Origin: Necropsobacter rosorum
GTDB lineage: Bacteria; Pseudomonadota; Gammaproteobacteria; Enterobacterales; Pasteurellaceae
Assembly (NCBI GenBank): GCA_000751835.1
Contig: CCMQ01000002.1
Location: 1 to 64,000 of the forward strand
Length of the DNA stretch: 64,000 nt
Direction of reading: 5' to 3'
The notes under the pieces were generated by a model that was not told the DNA's origin, did not search any database, and saw nothing but the letters and a program-made list of their open reading frames with translations. Of this stretch, positions 20,088 to 29,779 are shown one piece after another. Every line of letters starts with the position of its first letter. Position 1 is the first letter of the stretch. The position numbers were made by a program, and so were the translations under genes.

Positions 20088-21302
20088 ATGAAATTACCCA
20101 TTTATTTAGATTATGCGGCGACGTGTCCGGTGGACGAACGGGTGGCGAAAAAAATGATGGACTATTTAACCATCGACGGCACTTTCGGCAATCCGGCGTC
20201 CCGTTCGCACAAGTTCGGCTGGCAGGCGGAAGAAGCGGTGGATGTGGCGCGTAATCATATCGCCGATCTGATCGGTGCCGACAGCCGTGAAATTGTGTTC
20301 ACATCCGGCGCGACGGAGGCGGATAATCTGGCGCTGAAAGGTGCGGCGCATTTTTACCAGACCAAAGGTAAACATATCATTACCTGCAAAACCGAGCATA
20401 AAGCGGTGCTGGATACCTGCCGTCAGCTGGAGCGCGAAGGTTTCGAAGTGACTTATTTAAGCCCGCAGTCGGACGGTTTGATTGATTTGGACGAGTTGAA
20501 AGCGGCGATGCGTGACGACACCATTTTAGTGTCGATCATGCACGTCAATAACGAAATCGGCGTGATTCAGGATATTGCCGCAATCGGCGAAATCTGCCGC
20601 GAACGACGGGTAGTGTTTCATGTGGACGCCACTCAGAGTGTGGGCAAACTGCCGATTAATCTGGCGGAACTGAAAGTGGATTTAATGTCCATGTCCAGCC
20701 ACAAACTGTACGGGCCGAAAGGCATCGGCGCGTTATACGTCCGGCGTAAACCGCGTATCCGTCTGGAGGCGATTATCCACGGCGGCGGCCATGAACGCGG
20801 AATGCGTTCCGGCACCTTACCGGTACACCAAATCGTCGGCATGGGCGAAGCCTATCGCATCTGCAAGGAAGAAATGGCGACCGAAATGCCGCGTCTGAAA
20901 GCGCTGCGCGATCGCTTGTATAACGGCTTGAAAGATATTGAAGAAACCTATGTCAACGGTTCGATGACACATCGGGTGGATAACAATTTAAATATCAGTT
21001 TCAATTATGTGGAAGGCGAAAGCCTGATGATGGCGCTGCGCGATATTGCGGTGTCTTCCGGCTCCGCCTGTACTTCGGCAAGTCTGGAACCGTCTTATGT
21101 GCTGCGTGCGCTCGGGCTGAACGATGAACTGGCGCACAGTTCGATCCGTTTTACGCTGGGACGTTATACCACGCAGGAAGAGATTGATTACACCATTAAT
21201 CTGGTCAAAAGTGCGGTGCAAAAATTACGCGAATTATCCCCGCTGTGGGATATGTATAAAGACGGCGTGGATTTAAGCGCCATCGAATGGACGCACCATT
21301 AA
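20088..21302 (+). CDS. iscS: Cysteine desulfurase
   Basis: PLP enzyme that takes sulfur from cysteine and passes the persulfide to IscU and to tRNA-thiolation proteins. It has 404 residues, identical in length to E. coli IscS. The PLP lysine lies in [11 protein letters not shown] (K206 region), the catalytic histidine in KTEHKAVLD, and the active-site Cys in [18 protein letters not shown] chose ATG 20088, 6 bases after AGGAG; an in-frame TTG at 20082 is unlikely. One USS core at 21209 reads KSAV. Second gene of isc. Confidence 0.97.
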   Translation: MKLPIYLDYAATCPVDERVAKKMMDYLTIDGTFGNPASRSHKFGWQAEEAVDVARNHIADLIGADSREIVFTSGATEADNLALKGAAHFYQTKGKHIITCKTEHKAVLDTCRQLEREGFEVTYLSPQSDGLIDLDELKAAMRDDTILVSIMHVNNEIGVIQDIAAIGEICRERRVVFHVDATQSVGKLPINLAELKVDLMSMSSHKLYGPKGIGALYVRRKPRIRLEAIIHGGGHERGMRSGTLPVHQIVGMGEAYRICKEEMATEMPRLKALRDRLYNGLKDIEETYVNGSMTHRVDNNLNISFNYVEGESLMMALRDIAVSSGSACTSASLEPSYVLRALGLNDELAHSSIRFTLGRYTTQEEIDYTINLVKSAVQKLRELSPLWDMYKDGVDLSAIEWTHH

Positions 21303-21383
21303 GGTTTAAGCCTGTGACGCGGCGGCTCGATAATTTAAATTCGGCTTATTGTTTTTGATACAAATGTAGGAAAGGAAAGAAAT

Positions 21384-21767
21384 ATGGCATACAGCGACAA
21401 AGTCATCGATCATTATGAAAATCCGCGTAATGTCGGTTCGTTTGACAAAAAAGCGGCGGATATCGGTACCGGCATGGTCGGCGCACCGGCCTGCGGCGAT
21501 GTCATGCAGCTACAGATTAAAGTGAATGACAGCGGCATCATTGAAGATGCGAAATTCAAAACTTACGGCTGCGGTTCGGCGATTGCCTCCAGTTCGCTGA
21601 TTACCGAATGGGTGAAGGGCAAATCGTTAGATGAAGCGCAGGGGATTAAAAACAGCCAGATTGCGGAAGAGCTGGAATTGCCGCCGGTTAAAATTCACTG
21701 TTCTATCTTAGCGGAAGACGCCATTAAAGCGGCGATCGCAGATTATAAAGCGAAAAAAGGCGAGTAA
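21384..21767 (+). CDS. iscU: Fe-S cluster assembly scaffold
   Basis: Scaffold on which 2Fe-2S and 4Fe-4S clusters form before HscBA-driven transfer. 127 residues. The three Cys ligands are in [12 protein letters not shown] (C37), [13 protein letters not shown] (C63) and [10 protein letters not shown] (C106 with H105); LPPVK at about 99-103 is the HscA recognition motif. ATG 21384 follows AGGAAAG. It lies 81 bases after iscS, with a hairpin between it and iscA. Confidence 0.96.
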   Translation: MAYSDKVIDHYENPRNVGSFDKKAADIGTGMVGAPACGDVMQLQIKVNDSGIIEDAKFKTYGCGSAIASSSLITEWVKGKSLDEAQGIKNSQIAEELELPPVKIHCSILAEDAIKAAIADYKAKKGE

Positions 21768-21781
21768 TTGATTATTCTGAT

Positions 21782-21802
21782 ACGCGCGCAGCAGACGCGC
21801 GT
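21782..21802 (+). other. GC hairpin between iscU and iscA
   Basis: ACGCGCG (21782-21788) pairs with CGCGCGT (21796-21802) around the loop CAGCAGA. It lies 15 bases after iscU. The following sequence TATCATTTTACC is not a clean T-run, so message stabilisation or partial termination inside the operon is more likely than a full stop. Confidence 0.5.
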
Positions 21803-21832
21803 TATCATTTTACCTTCTATTTGGAGAATATT

Positions 21833-22156
21833 ATGGCGATCACATTAACCGACAGTGCGGCGAATCGGGTAAAAACCTTTTTGGCTAATCGCGGTAAGGG
21901 TATCGGATTGCGTTTAGGCATTAAAACCTCCGGGTGTTCAGGGCTGGCGTATGTGCTGGAGTTCGTCGATCAGTTAAATGACGATGATCAGGTGTTTGAA
22001 CATCAGGGCGTTAAAGTGATTGTGGACAGCAAAAGTCTGGTTTATCTGGACGGCACCCAGCTGGATTTTGTCAAGGAAGGGCTGAATGAAGGATTTAAGT
22101 TCAGCAATCCGAATGTCAAAGATCAATGCGGCTGCGGCGAAAGTTTTAATGTGTAA
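21833..22156 (+). CDS. iscA: Fe-S assembly A-type carrier
   Basis: A-type carrier delivering iron or Fe-S clusters to target proteins; 107 residues, as in E. coli. Conserved cysteines are in [14 protein letters not shown] (C35) and the C-terminal CGCGESFNV (C99 and C101). ATG 21833 has GGAG at 21823-21826; an upstream in-frame start would add four residues not found in homologues. It is followed 13 bases on by hscB. Confidence 0.95.
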   Translation: MAITLTDSAANRVKTFLANRGKGIGLRLGIKTSGCSGLAYVLEFVDQLNDDDQVFEHQGVKVIVDSKSLVYLDGTQLDFVKEGLNEGFKFSNPNVKDQCGCGESFNV

Positions 22157-22169
22157 GCGGGTAAACGGC

Positions 22170-22688
22170 ATGACGAATCCTTTTGCATTATTTGCATTAC
22201 CCGTTAGCTTTGAGCTGGATCAGCATCGCCTTTCCCAGCGTTATCTGGCGTTGCAGAAATCCCTGCATCCGGATAATTTTGCCAACCGTTCGGCACAGGA
22301 GCAGCGTCTGGCGCTGCAAAAATCGGCGGAAGTCAACGATGCGTTGCAAATTCTGAAAGATCCGATTTCCCGCGCCGACAGCATTATCGCCCTGCACCTC
22401 GGCTCTCAGGACACAGAACAACAAACCAATCACGATATGGCATTTCTGATGCAGCAAATGACATGGCGCGAACAGCTGGAAGCGCTCGAACAGCAGCAGG
22501 ATACGCAACGGCTGAGCGCATTTTCCGCGCAAATCGAACAGGCCGGCAGAGAGATTTTAAGTGAACTTTCCACCGCACTTGGTGCGGAAAACTGGCAGCA
22601 GGCACGGGTGCTGACCGATCGGCTGCGTTTTATTCGCAAACTGACGGCGGAGATTGAGCGGATTGAAGAAACGCTGCTGGCATTCTGA
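22170..22688 (+). CDS. hscB: Fe-S biogenesis J-domain co-chaperone
   Basis: DnaJ-type partner that brings IscU to HscA and stimulates its ATPase; 172 residues (E. coli 171). The J domain fills the first 75 residues with HPD in KSLHPDNFANRS; the C-terminal helical bundle (about 85-172) binds IscU. I chose ATG 22170 (MTNPFALFALP), matching the family N-terminus; the open frame extends 28 codons into iscA and the intervening 13 bases. A USS at 22572-22580 encodes TAL. Confidence 0.93.
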   Translation: MTNPFALFALPVSFELDQHRLSQRYLALQKSLHPDNFANRSAQEQRLALQKSAEVNDALQILKDPISRADSIIALHLGSQDTEQQTNHDMAFLMQQMTWREQLEALEQQQDTQRLSAFSAQIEQAGREILSELSTALGAENWQQARVLTDRLRFIRKLTAEIERIEETLLAF

Positions 22689-22764
22689 GCCATCCTGTTG
22701 TCCGATGGCGGATGACGAACATTATTATATAAACTGATACATAAGAATTTTAGAGAACATAATC

Positions 22765-24630
22765 ATGGCATTACTGCAAATCGCCGAACCCGGTCAGAGC
22801 GCCGCTCCCCATCAACAGAAACTCGCGGTCGGTATTGATTTAGGCACCACCAATTCGCTGGTGGCGACGGTGCGCAACGGGATGACGGAAATTTTATCCG
22901 ACCGACAGGAACGTCCGCTTACGCCGTCAATTGTGAATTTTCAGCCGAATCAACCGGTTCGCGTGGGCTATGAAGCCGCCGAACTGGCCAGCGAAGACCC
23001 ACGCAATACGATTATTTCGGTCAAACGTTTGATCGGCCGCTCCCTGGAAGATGTGCAGCGCCGCTATCCGAATCTGCCTTATGCCTTTGCCCGCACGGAA
23101 AACGGCTTGCCGTTATTTCAAACCGCGCAGGGATTGGTCAGCCCGATTGAGGTGTCGGCGGAAATTCTGAAAAAACTGACCGCACTTGCCGAGCAGCGGC
23201 TGGGCGGCGAGCTGTCCGGCGCGGTGATTACGGTGCCCGCCTATTTTGATGACGCACAGCGGCAAAGCACCAAAGATGCGGCAAAATTAGCCGGGCTGAA
23301 TGTGCTGCGGTTATTGAACGAACCGACGGCGGCGGCGATTGCCTACGGGCTGGACAGCGGACAGGAAGGCGTGATTGCGGTGTATGATTTGGGCGGCGGA
23401 ACCTTTGATATTTCCGTTTTGCGCTTGGCCAAAGGCGTATTTGAAGTGCTGGCCACCGGCGGAGATACGGCGCTGGGCGGGGATGATTTTGATCATCTTA
23501 TTGCCGACTGGATCCTGCATCAATCGGCGCTCGGCGTTGACAATGCGCAGCAACAGCGCCAATTGATCGAAACGGCCAATCAGGCGAAAGTGCGGTTAAG
23601 TTCCGCCGCGAAAACCACGATTCATTTTAAAGACTGGTCGGGCGAAATGTCCGTTGAACAGTTTAACCAATTGATTGAGCCGCTGGTAAAACGTTCGCTG
23701 GCGGCTTGTCGCCGCGCGCTGAAAGATGCCGGTGTCGACACACAAGAGGTGCGCGAAGTGGTGATGGTCGGCGGCTCGACCCGGGTGCCTTATGTGCGTG
23801 AGCAGGTACAGGCGTTTTTCCGCCGTCCGCCGCTGACCTCGATTGACCCCGATAAAGTGGTGGCGCTCGGGGCGGCGATTCAGGCCGATATTCTGGTCGG
23901 CAATAAACCGGAGGCGGAAATGCTGTTGCTGGATGTAATTCCGTTGTCGTTGGGGATTGAAACCATGGGCGGTCTGGTCGAAAAAATCATTCCGCGCAAC
24001 ACCACCATTCCGGTGGCCCGCGCACAGGAATTTACCACCTTCAAAGACGGGCAGACCGCGATGTCGGTGCATATTGTGCAGGGCGAGCGCGAAATGGTGG
24101 CGGACTGCCGTTCGCTGGCGCGTTTTACCCTGCACGGTATTCCGCCGATGGCTGCGGGCGCGGCACATATTCGCGTTACTTACCAAGTGGATGCGGACGG
24201 GTTGTTAAGCGTGACGGCGATGGAAAAATCCACCGGTGTGCAGTCTTCCATTCAGGTGAAACCTTCTTACGGCTTAACCGATGATGAAATCACCCGTATG
24301 CTGAAAACCTCAATGGAAAATGCCAAACAGGATATTCAGGCGCGTTTGCTGGCGGAACAGCGGGTGGAAGCGGCGCGGGTTATCGAAAGCGTGTATGCGG
24401 CGCTGCGACAGGATGAAGCGTTGCTCAACGATGAGGAATTAAGTGCGGTTAAAAATGCGTTAGTTTCGTTACAGCAATTACAGCAGCAGGATGACAGTCT
24501 GGCGATCAAGCAAGGAATTAAAGCCTTGGATCTGGCGACGCAGGAATTCGCCGCGCGCCGTATGGATAAATCAATTCGCGCCGCCTTATCCGGTCATTCT
24601 ATTGACGATATTGAAAAATTGAAGGAATAA
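22765..24630 (+). CDS. hscA: Hsp70-type chaperone for Fe-S transfer
   Basis: Specialised Hsp70 that releases clusters from IscU using ATP; 621 residues (E. coli 616). The nucleotide domain has [15 protein letters not shown] (about 22-36), [14 protein letters not shown] (about 207) and VGGSTRVP (about 340); the substrate-binding domain begins near 400 with [17 protein letters not shown]. Three USS cores (23179, 23588, 24441) lie inside. It ends 3 bases before fdx. Confidence 0.96.
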   Translation: MALLQIAEPGQSAAPHQQKLAVGIDLGTTNSLVATVRNGMTEILSDRQERPLTPSIVNFQPNQPVRVGYEAAELASEDPRNTIISVKRLIGRSLEDVQRRYPNLPYAFARTENGLPLFQTAQGLVSPIEVSAEILKKLTALAEQRLGGELSGAVITVPAYFDDAQRQSTKDAAKLAGLNVLRLLNEPTAAAIAYGLDSGQEGVIAVYDLGGGTFDISVLRLAKGVFEVLATGGDTALGGDDFDHLIADWILHQSALGVDNAQQQRQLIETANQAKVRLSSAAKTTIHFKDWSGEMSVEQFNQLIEPLVKRSLAACRRALKDAGVDTQEVREVVMVGGSTRVPYVREQVQAFFRRPPLTSIDPDKVVALGAAIQADILVGNKPEAEMLLLDVIPLSLGIETMGGLVEKIIPRNTTIPVARAQEFTTFKDGQTAMSVHIVQGEREMVADCRSLARFTLHGIPPMAAGAAHIRVTYQVDADGLLSVTAMEKSTGVQSSIQVKPSYGLTDDEITRMLKTSMENAKQDIQARLLAEQRVEAARVIESVYAALRQDEALLNDEELSAVKNALVSLQQLQQQDDSLAIKQGIKALDLATQEFAARRMDKSIRAALSGHSIDDIEKLKE

Positions 24631-24633
24631 AAT

Positions 24634-24972
24634 ATGGTTAAAGTTGTTTTTTTACCCCATGAAACGCTGTGTCCCGACGGTATGGTGGTCGATGCGGCGG
24701 AAGGGGATAACTTACTGGATGTGGCGCTGGACGCCGGGGTTGAAATCGAACACGCCTGCGATAAATCTTGCGCCTGTACTACCTGCCATGTGATTATCCG
24801 CGAAGGATTCGACAGTTTAAACGAAAGCAGCGATCAGGAAGACGATATGCTGGATAAGGCATGGGGGCTGGAAGTGGACAGCCGCTTAAGCTGTCAGTGT
24901 AAAATCGGTAACGAAGATTTAGTGGTCGAAATCCCGAAATACAGTATCAATCACGCCCGGGAAGAGCATTAA
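24634..24972 (+). CDS. fdx: Isc-type 2Fe-2S ferredoxin
   Basis: Adrenodoxin-type ferredoxin supplying electrons for Isc cluster assembly; 112 residues (E. coli 111). Cluster ligands are in ACDKSCACTTCHV and LSCQCKI (CX5CX2C and a distal Cys). It is the last recognisable gene of the isc operon: only 126 bases separate it from gshAB, too few for iscX, which follows fdx in E. coli and, as I recall, in H. influenzae. Confidence 0.95.
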   Translation: MVKVVFLPHETLCPDGMVVDAAEGDNLLDVALDAGVEIEHACDKSCACTTCHVIIREGFDSLNESSDQEDDMLDKAWGLEVDSRLSCQCKIGNEDLVVEIPKYSINHAREEH

Positions 24973-24997
24973 TCCCCGTCACACAACCGTAAATTTA

Positions 24998-25065
24998 ACC
25001 CGCCGTAGCATCAAGATGAACGGACGATTTGTGTTTTTATGAATTGTCCTGAATAATAGGCGGGT
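24998..25065. other. Inverted repeat in the fdx-gshAB gap
   Basis: ACCCGCC (24998-25004) and GGCGGGT (25059-25065) could pair around a 54-base loop that holds a second pairing, GGAC (25022-25025) with GTCC (25046-25049). No T-run follows on the plus strand, so it looks like a structured gshAB leader or a processing site rather than a terminator. Function unknown. Confidence 0.35.
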
Positions 25066-25098
25066 CTCCCCTTTATTGTGAGTATTAAAAGGATACTT

Positions 25099-27372
25099 AT
25101 GAACATTCAACAAGCAATTAAGCAACAGCGCCTCGGCGTATTATTCCGGCAGGGTTCGTTCGGTATCGAAAAAGAAAGCCAGCGCGTGCATGAGGACGGC
25201 TCGGTGGTGACTACGCCGCACCCGGCCGTATTCGGTAATCGTTCCTATCATCCTTATATTCAGACGGATTTCGCCGAAAGTCAGCTTGAACTGATTACAC
25301 CGCCGAATAACAACATCGAGGACAGTTTGCGCTGGCTGTCCGCCATTCATGAAGTGGTGCTGCGCTCATTGCCGGAAAACGAATATATTTTCCCGCTCAG
25401 CATGCCGGCCGGTTTGCCACCGGCGGCGCAGATCAAAGTGGCGCAGCTGGATAACGCCGACGATGTGGCGTATCGCGAACATTTGGTGCAATCCTACGGC
25501 AAAAATAAACAAATGGTCAGCGGCATTCATTATAATTTTCAGCTTGCGCCCGATTTGATCCGCGCCTTGTTCAAGGCGCAGCATGACTATCAAAGTGCGG
25601 TGGATTTTCAGAACGATTTATATCTGAAAATGGCGAAGAATTTTCTGCGTTATCAATGGGTGCTGCTGTATTTACTGTCGGCGACCCCGACGGTGGACGG
25701 CGATTATTTCAAACAGGGCTCCCCGCTGAAAGCCGGCCAATATGTGCGCAGTCTGCGTTCCAGCCAATACGGTTATGTGAATGCGCCGGAGATCGTGGTG
25801 TCTTTCGACAGCGTGGCAAAGTATGTCGAAACCTTAGAGCATTGGGTGGCAAGCGGCAAGCTTATCGCCGAGAAAGAATTTTATTCCAACGTGCGCTTGC
25901 GCGGCGCCAAAAAAGCCCGTGATCTGCTGGCCAACGGCATTCAGTATCTGGAATTCAGACTGTTCGATTTAAATCCGTTCGAGCCTTACGGCATCAGCCT
26001 GAACGATGCGAAATTCATTCATTATTTTGTGCTGCTGATGATCTGGCTGGATGAGACCGCCGATCAGCACGGCGTGGAGTTGGGCAAAGCGCGTCTGGCG
26101 GAAGTAGCGTGGGAAAATCCGTTGGCGCAAACCGCTTATCGGGCGGAAGGCGAAGCGCTGCTACAGCGCCTGATTGACATGCTGAACGATATCGGCGCGC
26201 CACAAAGTGCGGTGGATATTGTACAAGAAAAATTAACCCAGTTCGCTCAGCCGGACAAAACCCTGTGCGGTCGTTTAGTGCAGGCGGTGGAACAAGCCGG
26301 CGGCTATCAGCGCTTCGGCGCGGCGTTGGCAAAACGGTACAAAGCCGCGGCGTTCGAGCGTTTTTATGCGCTTTCCGCGTTTGACAATATGGAATTATCC
26401 ACCCAGGCATTATTGTTCGATTTGATTCAAAAAGGCATCAAAACGGAAATTCTGGACGAGCGCGATCAGTTCCTTTGCCTGCAATTCGGCGATCATATCG
26501 AATATGTGAAAAACGGCAATATGACCTCACATGACAGCTATATTTCGCCGCTGATCATGGAAAATAAAGTGGTGACCAAAAAAGTGCTGGCCAAAGCCGG
26601 TTTCAATGTGCCGCAGAGTGTGGAATTTACCTCGGCGGAACAGGCGCTGGCAAGTTACAGCCTGTTTGAACGGCGCGCGGTCGTGATTAAACCGAAATCC
26701 ACCAATTATGGTTTGGGTATTACCATTTTCCAGCAGGGCGTGCAGCACCGCGAGGATTTTGCCGCCGCGGTAGAAATCGCCTTCCGGGAAGACAAAGAAA
26801 TTATGGTGGAAGATTATCTGGTCGGCACCGAATACCGCTTTTTTGTGCTCGGCGATGACACGCTGGCGGTGCTGCTGCGCGTGCCTGCCAATGTGGTGGG
26901 CGACGGCGTGCATACGGTGGCGGAACTGGTTGCGGCGAAAAACGCTCATCCGCTGCGCGGCGACGGCAGCCGTACCCCGCTGAAAAAAATCGCCTTGGGG
27001 GATATTGAACGGCTGCAACTGAAAGAGCAGGGATTGACGATAGACAGCATTCCGGCAAACGGTCAGTCGGTGCAGCTGCGGGCCAATTCCAATATCAGCA
27101 CCGGCGGCGACAGCATTGATATGACCGATGAAATGCACGACAGTTATAAACGCCTTGCCGTCGGCATTACCAAAGCCATGGGGGCGGCGGTGTGCGGGGT
27201 GGATTTAATCATTCCCGATCTGAAACGTCCCGCCGAACCGACGCTGGCTTCTTGGGGCGTGATTGAAGCGAATTTCAATCCGATGATGATGATGCACATT
27301 TTCCCTTATGCCGGACAATCCAGACGGGTAACGCAAAATGTTATCCGCATGTTGTTCCCGGAAGTGAAATAA
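25099..27372 (+). CDS. gshAB: Bifunctional glutathione synthetase (glutamate-cysteine ligase plus glutathione synthase)
   Basis: Single protein that makes glutathione from glutamate, cysteine and glycine in two ATP-driven steps. At 757 residues it equals the Pasteurella multocida GshF length I recall. The N-terminal part (to about 430) is a gamma-proteobacterial-type glutamate-cysteine ligase (GSFGIEKESQRV, TDFAESQLELITPP, MVSGIHYNFQL); the C-terminal part (about 480-757) is an ATP-grasp domain (VIKPKSTNYGLGITIF, EDYLVGTEYRFFVLGD, VIEANFNPMMMMH). Separate gshA and gshB are usual in enterobacteria; the fusion is shared with Pasteurella and some Firmicutes. ATG 25099 follows AAAGGA; seven extra upstream codons are unlikely. 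USS at 25593 and 26205 both read QSAVD. Confidence 0.96.
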   Translation: MNIQQAIKQQRLGVLFRQGSFGIEKESQRVHEDGSVVTTPHPAVFGNRSYHPYIQTDFAESQLELITPPNNNIEDSLRWLSAIHEVVLRSLPENEYIFPLSMPAGLPPAAQIKVAQLDNADDVAYREHLVQSYGKNKQMVSGIHYNFQLAPDLIRALFKAQHDYQSAVDFQNDLYLKMAKNFLRYQWVLLYLLSATPTVDGDYFKQGSPLKAGQYVRSLRSSQYGYVNAPEIVVSFDSVAKYVETLEHWVASGKLIAEKEFYSNVRLRGAKKARDLLANGIQYLEFRLFDLNPFEPYGISLNDAKFIHYFVLLMIWLDETADQHGVELGKARLAEVAWENPLAQTAYRAEGEALLQRLIDMLNDIGAPQSAVDIVQEKLTQFAQPDKTLCGRLVQAVEQAGGYQRFGAALAKRYKAAAFERFYALSAFDNMELSTQALLFDLIQKGIKTEILDERDQFLCLQFGDHIEYVKNGNMTSHDSYISPLIMENKVVTKKVLAKAGFNVPQSVEFTSAEQALASYSLFERRAVVIKPKSTNYGLGITIFQQGVQHREDFAAAVEIAFREDKEIMVEDYLVGTEYRFFVLGDDTLAVLLRVPANVVGDGVHTVAELVAAKNAHPLRGDGSRTPLKKIALGDIERLQLKEQGLTIDSIPANGQSVQLRANSNISTGGDSIDMTDEMHDSYKRLAVGITKAMGAAVCGVDLIIPDLKRPAEPTLASWGVIEANFNPMMMMHIFPYAGQSRRVTQNVIRMLFPEVK

Positions 27373-27375
27373 CAG

Positions 27376-27406
27376 AAAAAACCGCATGCTAATCATGCGG
27401 TTTTTT
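27376..27406. terminator. Bidirectional terminator between gshAB and the CLC channel gene
   Basis: AAAAAACCGCATG-type stem: AAAAA plus ACCGCATG (27376-27388) pairs with CATGCGGT plus TTTTT (27394-27406) around CTAAT. The symmetrical A and T tracts make it work on both strands, fitting convergent genes. Confidence 0.92.
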
Positions 27407-27437
27407 ATCGTACCGGATTCGCCGGCGAGAGATGCTT

Positions 27438-28685
27438 TTATCGATTGGTCGGCGCATGAGATGCCGTTGCGGATAAATACCGGTGCAGCAATAACGCGCC
27501 GGCGGTGCATAAACACATGGGTAGCCAGTAAGCCGGTGACAGGCGGGTGAGTTCGAGCATAAAGACCATGGCGGTCAGCAGCATTTTTTGCGCCAGACCT
27601 AAAAAGACGGCCGCCCCGATCAATGCCGCCGCGCCGAGGGGAATTTCCGGCAGCAGCGCGTTCCACAGCGCAGCGCTGAGAAACGCCAGCAGGCCGCCCA
27701 ACATCATCGACGGCGTAATTCGTCCGCCGTAAGCCCCCGCCAGCATCGCCAGCAATACGGCGAACCATTTGGCTGCCAACAGCTCCGCCGCTTCCCGCCA
27801 ACCGATTAAAGCATGAAAACTTAATTGATTGCCGGCTTTACCGTTTCCGAGAATATCCGGGTAATACACCGCCATAAGACCGATTAATCCGAACGTCGCC
27901 AGCGAGAACAGCAGCATGCGCGGGCTGCGGCGCGGCAGTTCGGGCAGGCCGGCGATACAGCGGTCGAACAGATAAACGCCCAAGCCGAGCAAGGGGCCCG
28001 CCGCCAGCGCCCACAGCAGGAAATTCTGATTTAACGGGATATCCGTCATCGGATATTGTATGCCGTCGCCCAAGCCCATTCTGACGACGGCAACCGCGCT
28101 GCTACAAGTGATTAACGCGCTAACGACCAGCCGAGGCTGCCATGCCAGCAGCAGGGTTTCCAGAATAAAAATAACCGCGGCAAAAGGAACGTTATAAACG
28201 GCCGCCAGTCCTGCGCCCGACGCACAGGCCAGTAAAATACGCCGTTCTTCCGCGTTCAGCCCGGTATGGCGCGACCACTGTTCGGCAAAGGCGACGCTCA
28301 TTTCGCGCGGTGCGACTTCGCGCCCCAAAGGCGAGCCCATGCCGACGGTAATAATCTGCAATAGCGCGTGGCTAATCGTGGTGACAAAAGGCATTGATTG
28401 CCCGTTATTGACCGCACTTTTAACCTCGACTAACGGTTTTCCCCAGCGATGAATGCTCATCCAGCCCAGACCCGCCGCCGCACCGCAGGCGATCAGCGCC
28501 CAGAAACGGCGCCAGGGCGCGGCATCTTCTACGCCTTCACGAAATGACATCGGCGTATTGAAGCCGTAGTCGAATACATAGTGCTGGACATGATGTAACA
28601 GCAACGTCAGTAAAATACCGACCAACCCGGCGATAATGCCGACGCCGAGGAGAGAAAACAGAAATTTGCTACGAAATAACGGCAT
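27438..28685 (-). CDS. CLC-family chloride channel or transporter (ClcB-like)
   Basis: Inner-membrane CLC protein, 415 residues, of the short bacterial type without CBS domains. Landmarks are the VGMGSPLGREVAPREMS segment near 115-131 (the gating-glutamate region; GREVAP replaces the canonical GREGP), ASGAGLAAVYNVPFAAVIFILE near 155-176, and YGGRITPSMMLGGLLA near 320. These permit anion binding, but whether it is a channel or a Cl-/H+ exchanger cannot be settled. Such proteins help acid resistance in E. coli. The ATG has only a distant AAGG. It is the last of several minus-strand genes with 67 bases to the AEC gene. USS at 28411-28419 reads KSAV. Confidence 0.85.
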   Translation of the reverse strand: MPLFRSKFLFSLLGVGIIAGLVGILLTLLLHHVQHYVFDYGFNTPMSFREGVEDAAPWRRFWALIACGAAAGLGWMSIHRWGKPLVEVKSAVNNGQSMPFVTTISHALLQIITVGMGSPLGREVAPREMSVAFAEQWSRHTGLNAEERRILLACASGAGLAAVYNVPFAAVIFILETLLLAWQPRLVVSALITCSSAVAVVRMGLGDGIQYPMTDIPLNQNFLLWALAAGPLLGLGVYLFDRCIAGLPELPRRSPRMLLFSLATFGLIGLMAVYYPDILGNGKAGNQLSFHALIGWREAAELLAAKWFAVLLAMLAGAYGGRITPSMMLGGLLAFLSAALWNALLPEIPLGAAALIGAAVFLGLAQKMLLTAMVFMLELTRLSPAYWLPMCLCTAGALLLHRYLSATASHAPTNR

Positions 28686-28752
28686 ACAAGATGATCTTAT
28701 CCTTAAGTTAAGATGACGGAATACGACGAAGGCATGTTCTGCGATTGATACG

Positions 28753-29715
28753 CTATGGCATCAATTGCAGCAGCGCATCGACAATCGGTACTACAATCAT
28801 AAATAAAATGGTGCTGGTCGTCACCACATTGGTGGCGAACCGCACGTCGCCTTTGGCCTCATTGGCGAGAATCGGCAGCACCGCCAGCGCCGAGACGGAG
28901 GATTGTACAATCAGCGTTTTCGCTTCGATTGACGGCAGCGGCAGCCAGTGCTGACCGAGCATAATCAACGCAAACATCACCAGCGGTGAAAGCACAAACT
29001 TACCGAACAGGGCGGCGAGGGTGTCTTTATCGAAACGAATGCTGTTTAAGCCGGCGTCACATAAGGTAATGCCGATGTAAATCAGAGACAGCGGCGTCAC
29101 GGTTGCGCCGACATATTGCAGTGACGAATGAATAAAACCCGGCACGGGAATATCGCCCAGTAAAAAGATTAAAGAAATCAAAAAGCCGATAAGCGGTGCC
29201 GGGAACAGCTTTTTCCAGTTGAAGGCCTGTTTCTGCGCATTGGGCTGCGCTTCGCTGCTGTCGCGCGCAATCAGCAAGGCGCCGAATGCCCAGGTCGAGA
29301 CGGTATTGAGCACATAATACACCAGAAAATACGGCATGCTGAGATCGCCGAAAAGCGCGATATTCAGCGGCAAACCGATAAAAATCGTATTCGCGTTCAC
29401 AATCGTGTTGATAAACACCCCGCGGCGACCGGGACGTACGCGCAGCACCTTGACCATCAGCCAGGAGAGCACATAGCCGATCACGACCGAAACGACGCCA
29501 TAAAACAGACCGTCCGATAAGGCAAGCAGTTTATCGCGGCTTAAGTAGGTCAGGACGGAAATGAAAATGGACGCCGGCATGGCGATGTTCATAATCAGTT
29601 TGGAAAGATTCGCGGCAAAGGAATCGGCAAACCAGCCCTGCCGGCGCAGATAAAAGCCCAGGGCGATGATCAGAATAATGGAAAGTACGCTTTCCAGTGC
29701 GGTTAAAAATGCCAT
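28753..29715 (-). CDS. AEC-family (auxin efflux carrier-like) permease
   Basis: Inner-membrane carrier of 320 residues with about ten hydrophobic segments in two repeats, characteristic of the AEC family: LIMNIAMPASIFISVLTYL in the first half, IVNANTIFIGLPLNIALFG in the middle, and SLIYIGITLCDAGL and VSALAVLPILANEAKGD in the second half. AEC members include malate permease MleP of lactic acid bacteria and malonate MdcF. A malolactic-type enzyme is encoded 1.8 kb upstream on the same strand, which makes a dicarboxylate substrate attractive but unproven. Start ATG has AGAGG upstream. Confidence 0.8.
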   Translation of the reverse strand: MAFLTALESVLSIILIIALGFYLRRQGWFADSFAANLSKLIMNIAMPASIFISVLTYLSRDKLLALSDGLFYGVVSVVIGYVLSWLMVKVLRVRPGRRGVFINTIVNANTIFIGLPLNIALFGDLSMPYFLVYYVLNTVSTWAFGALLIARDSSEAQPNAQKQAFNWKKLFPAPLIGFLISLIFLLGDIPVPGFIHSSLQYVGATVTPLSLIYIGITLCDAGLNSIRFDKDTLAALFGKFVLSPLVMFALIMLGQHWLPLPSIEAKTLIVQSSVSALAVLPILANEAKGDVRFATNVVTTSTILFMIVVPIVDALLQLMP

Positions 29716-29779
29716 AGTTAAGCCTCTTGAGTAACAGACGGTGTAAGCGTATGCGCTGAATAGCGCATCGATTGCACCC

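Noticed and set aside
23596-24186. 196-residue minus-strand ORF opposite hscA
   Set aside because: It lies wholly inside hscA, is rich in His, Arg and Gln as expected from the complement of a high-GC third-position gene, and has no recognisable motif or ribosome site.
26527-27138. 203-residue minus-strand ORF opposite gshAB
   Set aside because: It is the mirror of the conserved ATP-grasp region of gshAB, with His-rich low-information sequence and no Shine-Dalgarno.
27205-27801. 198-residue minus-strand ORF spanning the gshAB end and the CLC gene
   Set aside because: It crosses a strong bidirectional terminator and overlaps two well-supported genes in other frames.
27438-28685. CLC protein with GREVAP in place of GREGP as a novel channel
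   Set aside because: From memory this variant is common in a known proteobacterial CLC subgroup, so it is not unusual by itself.
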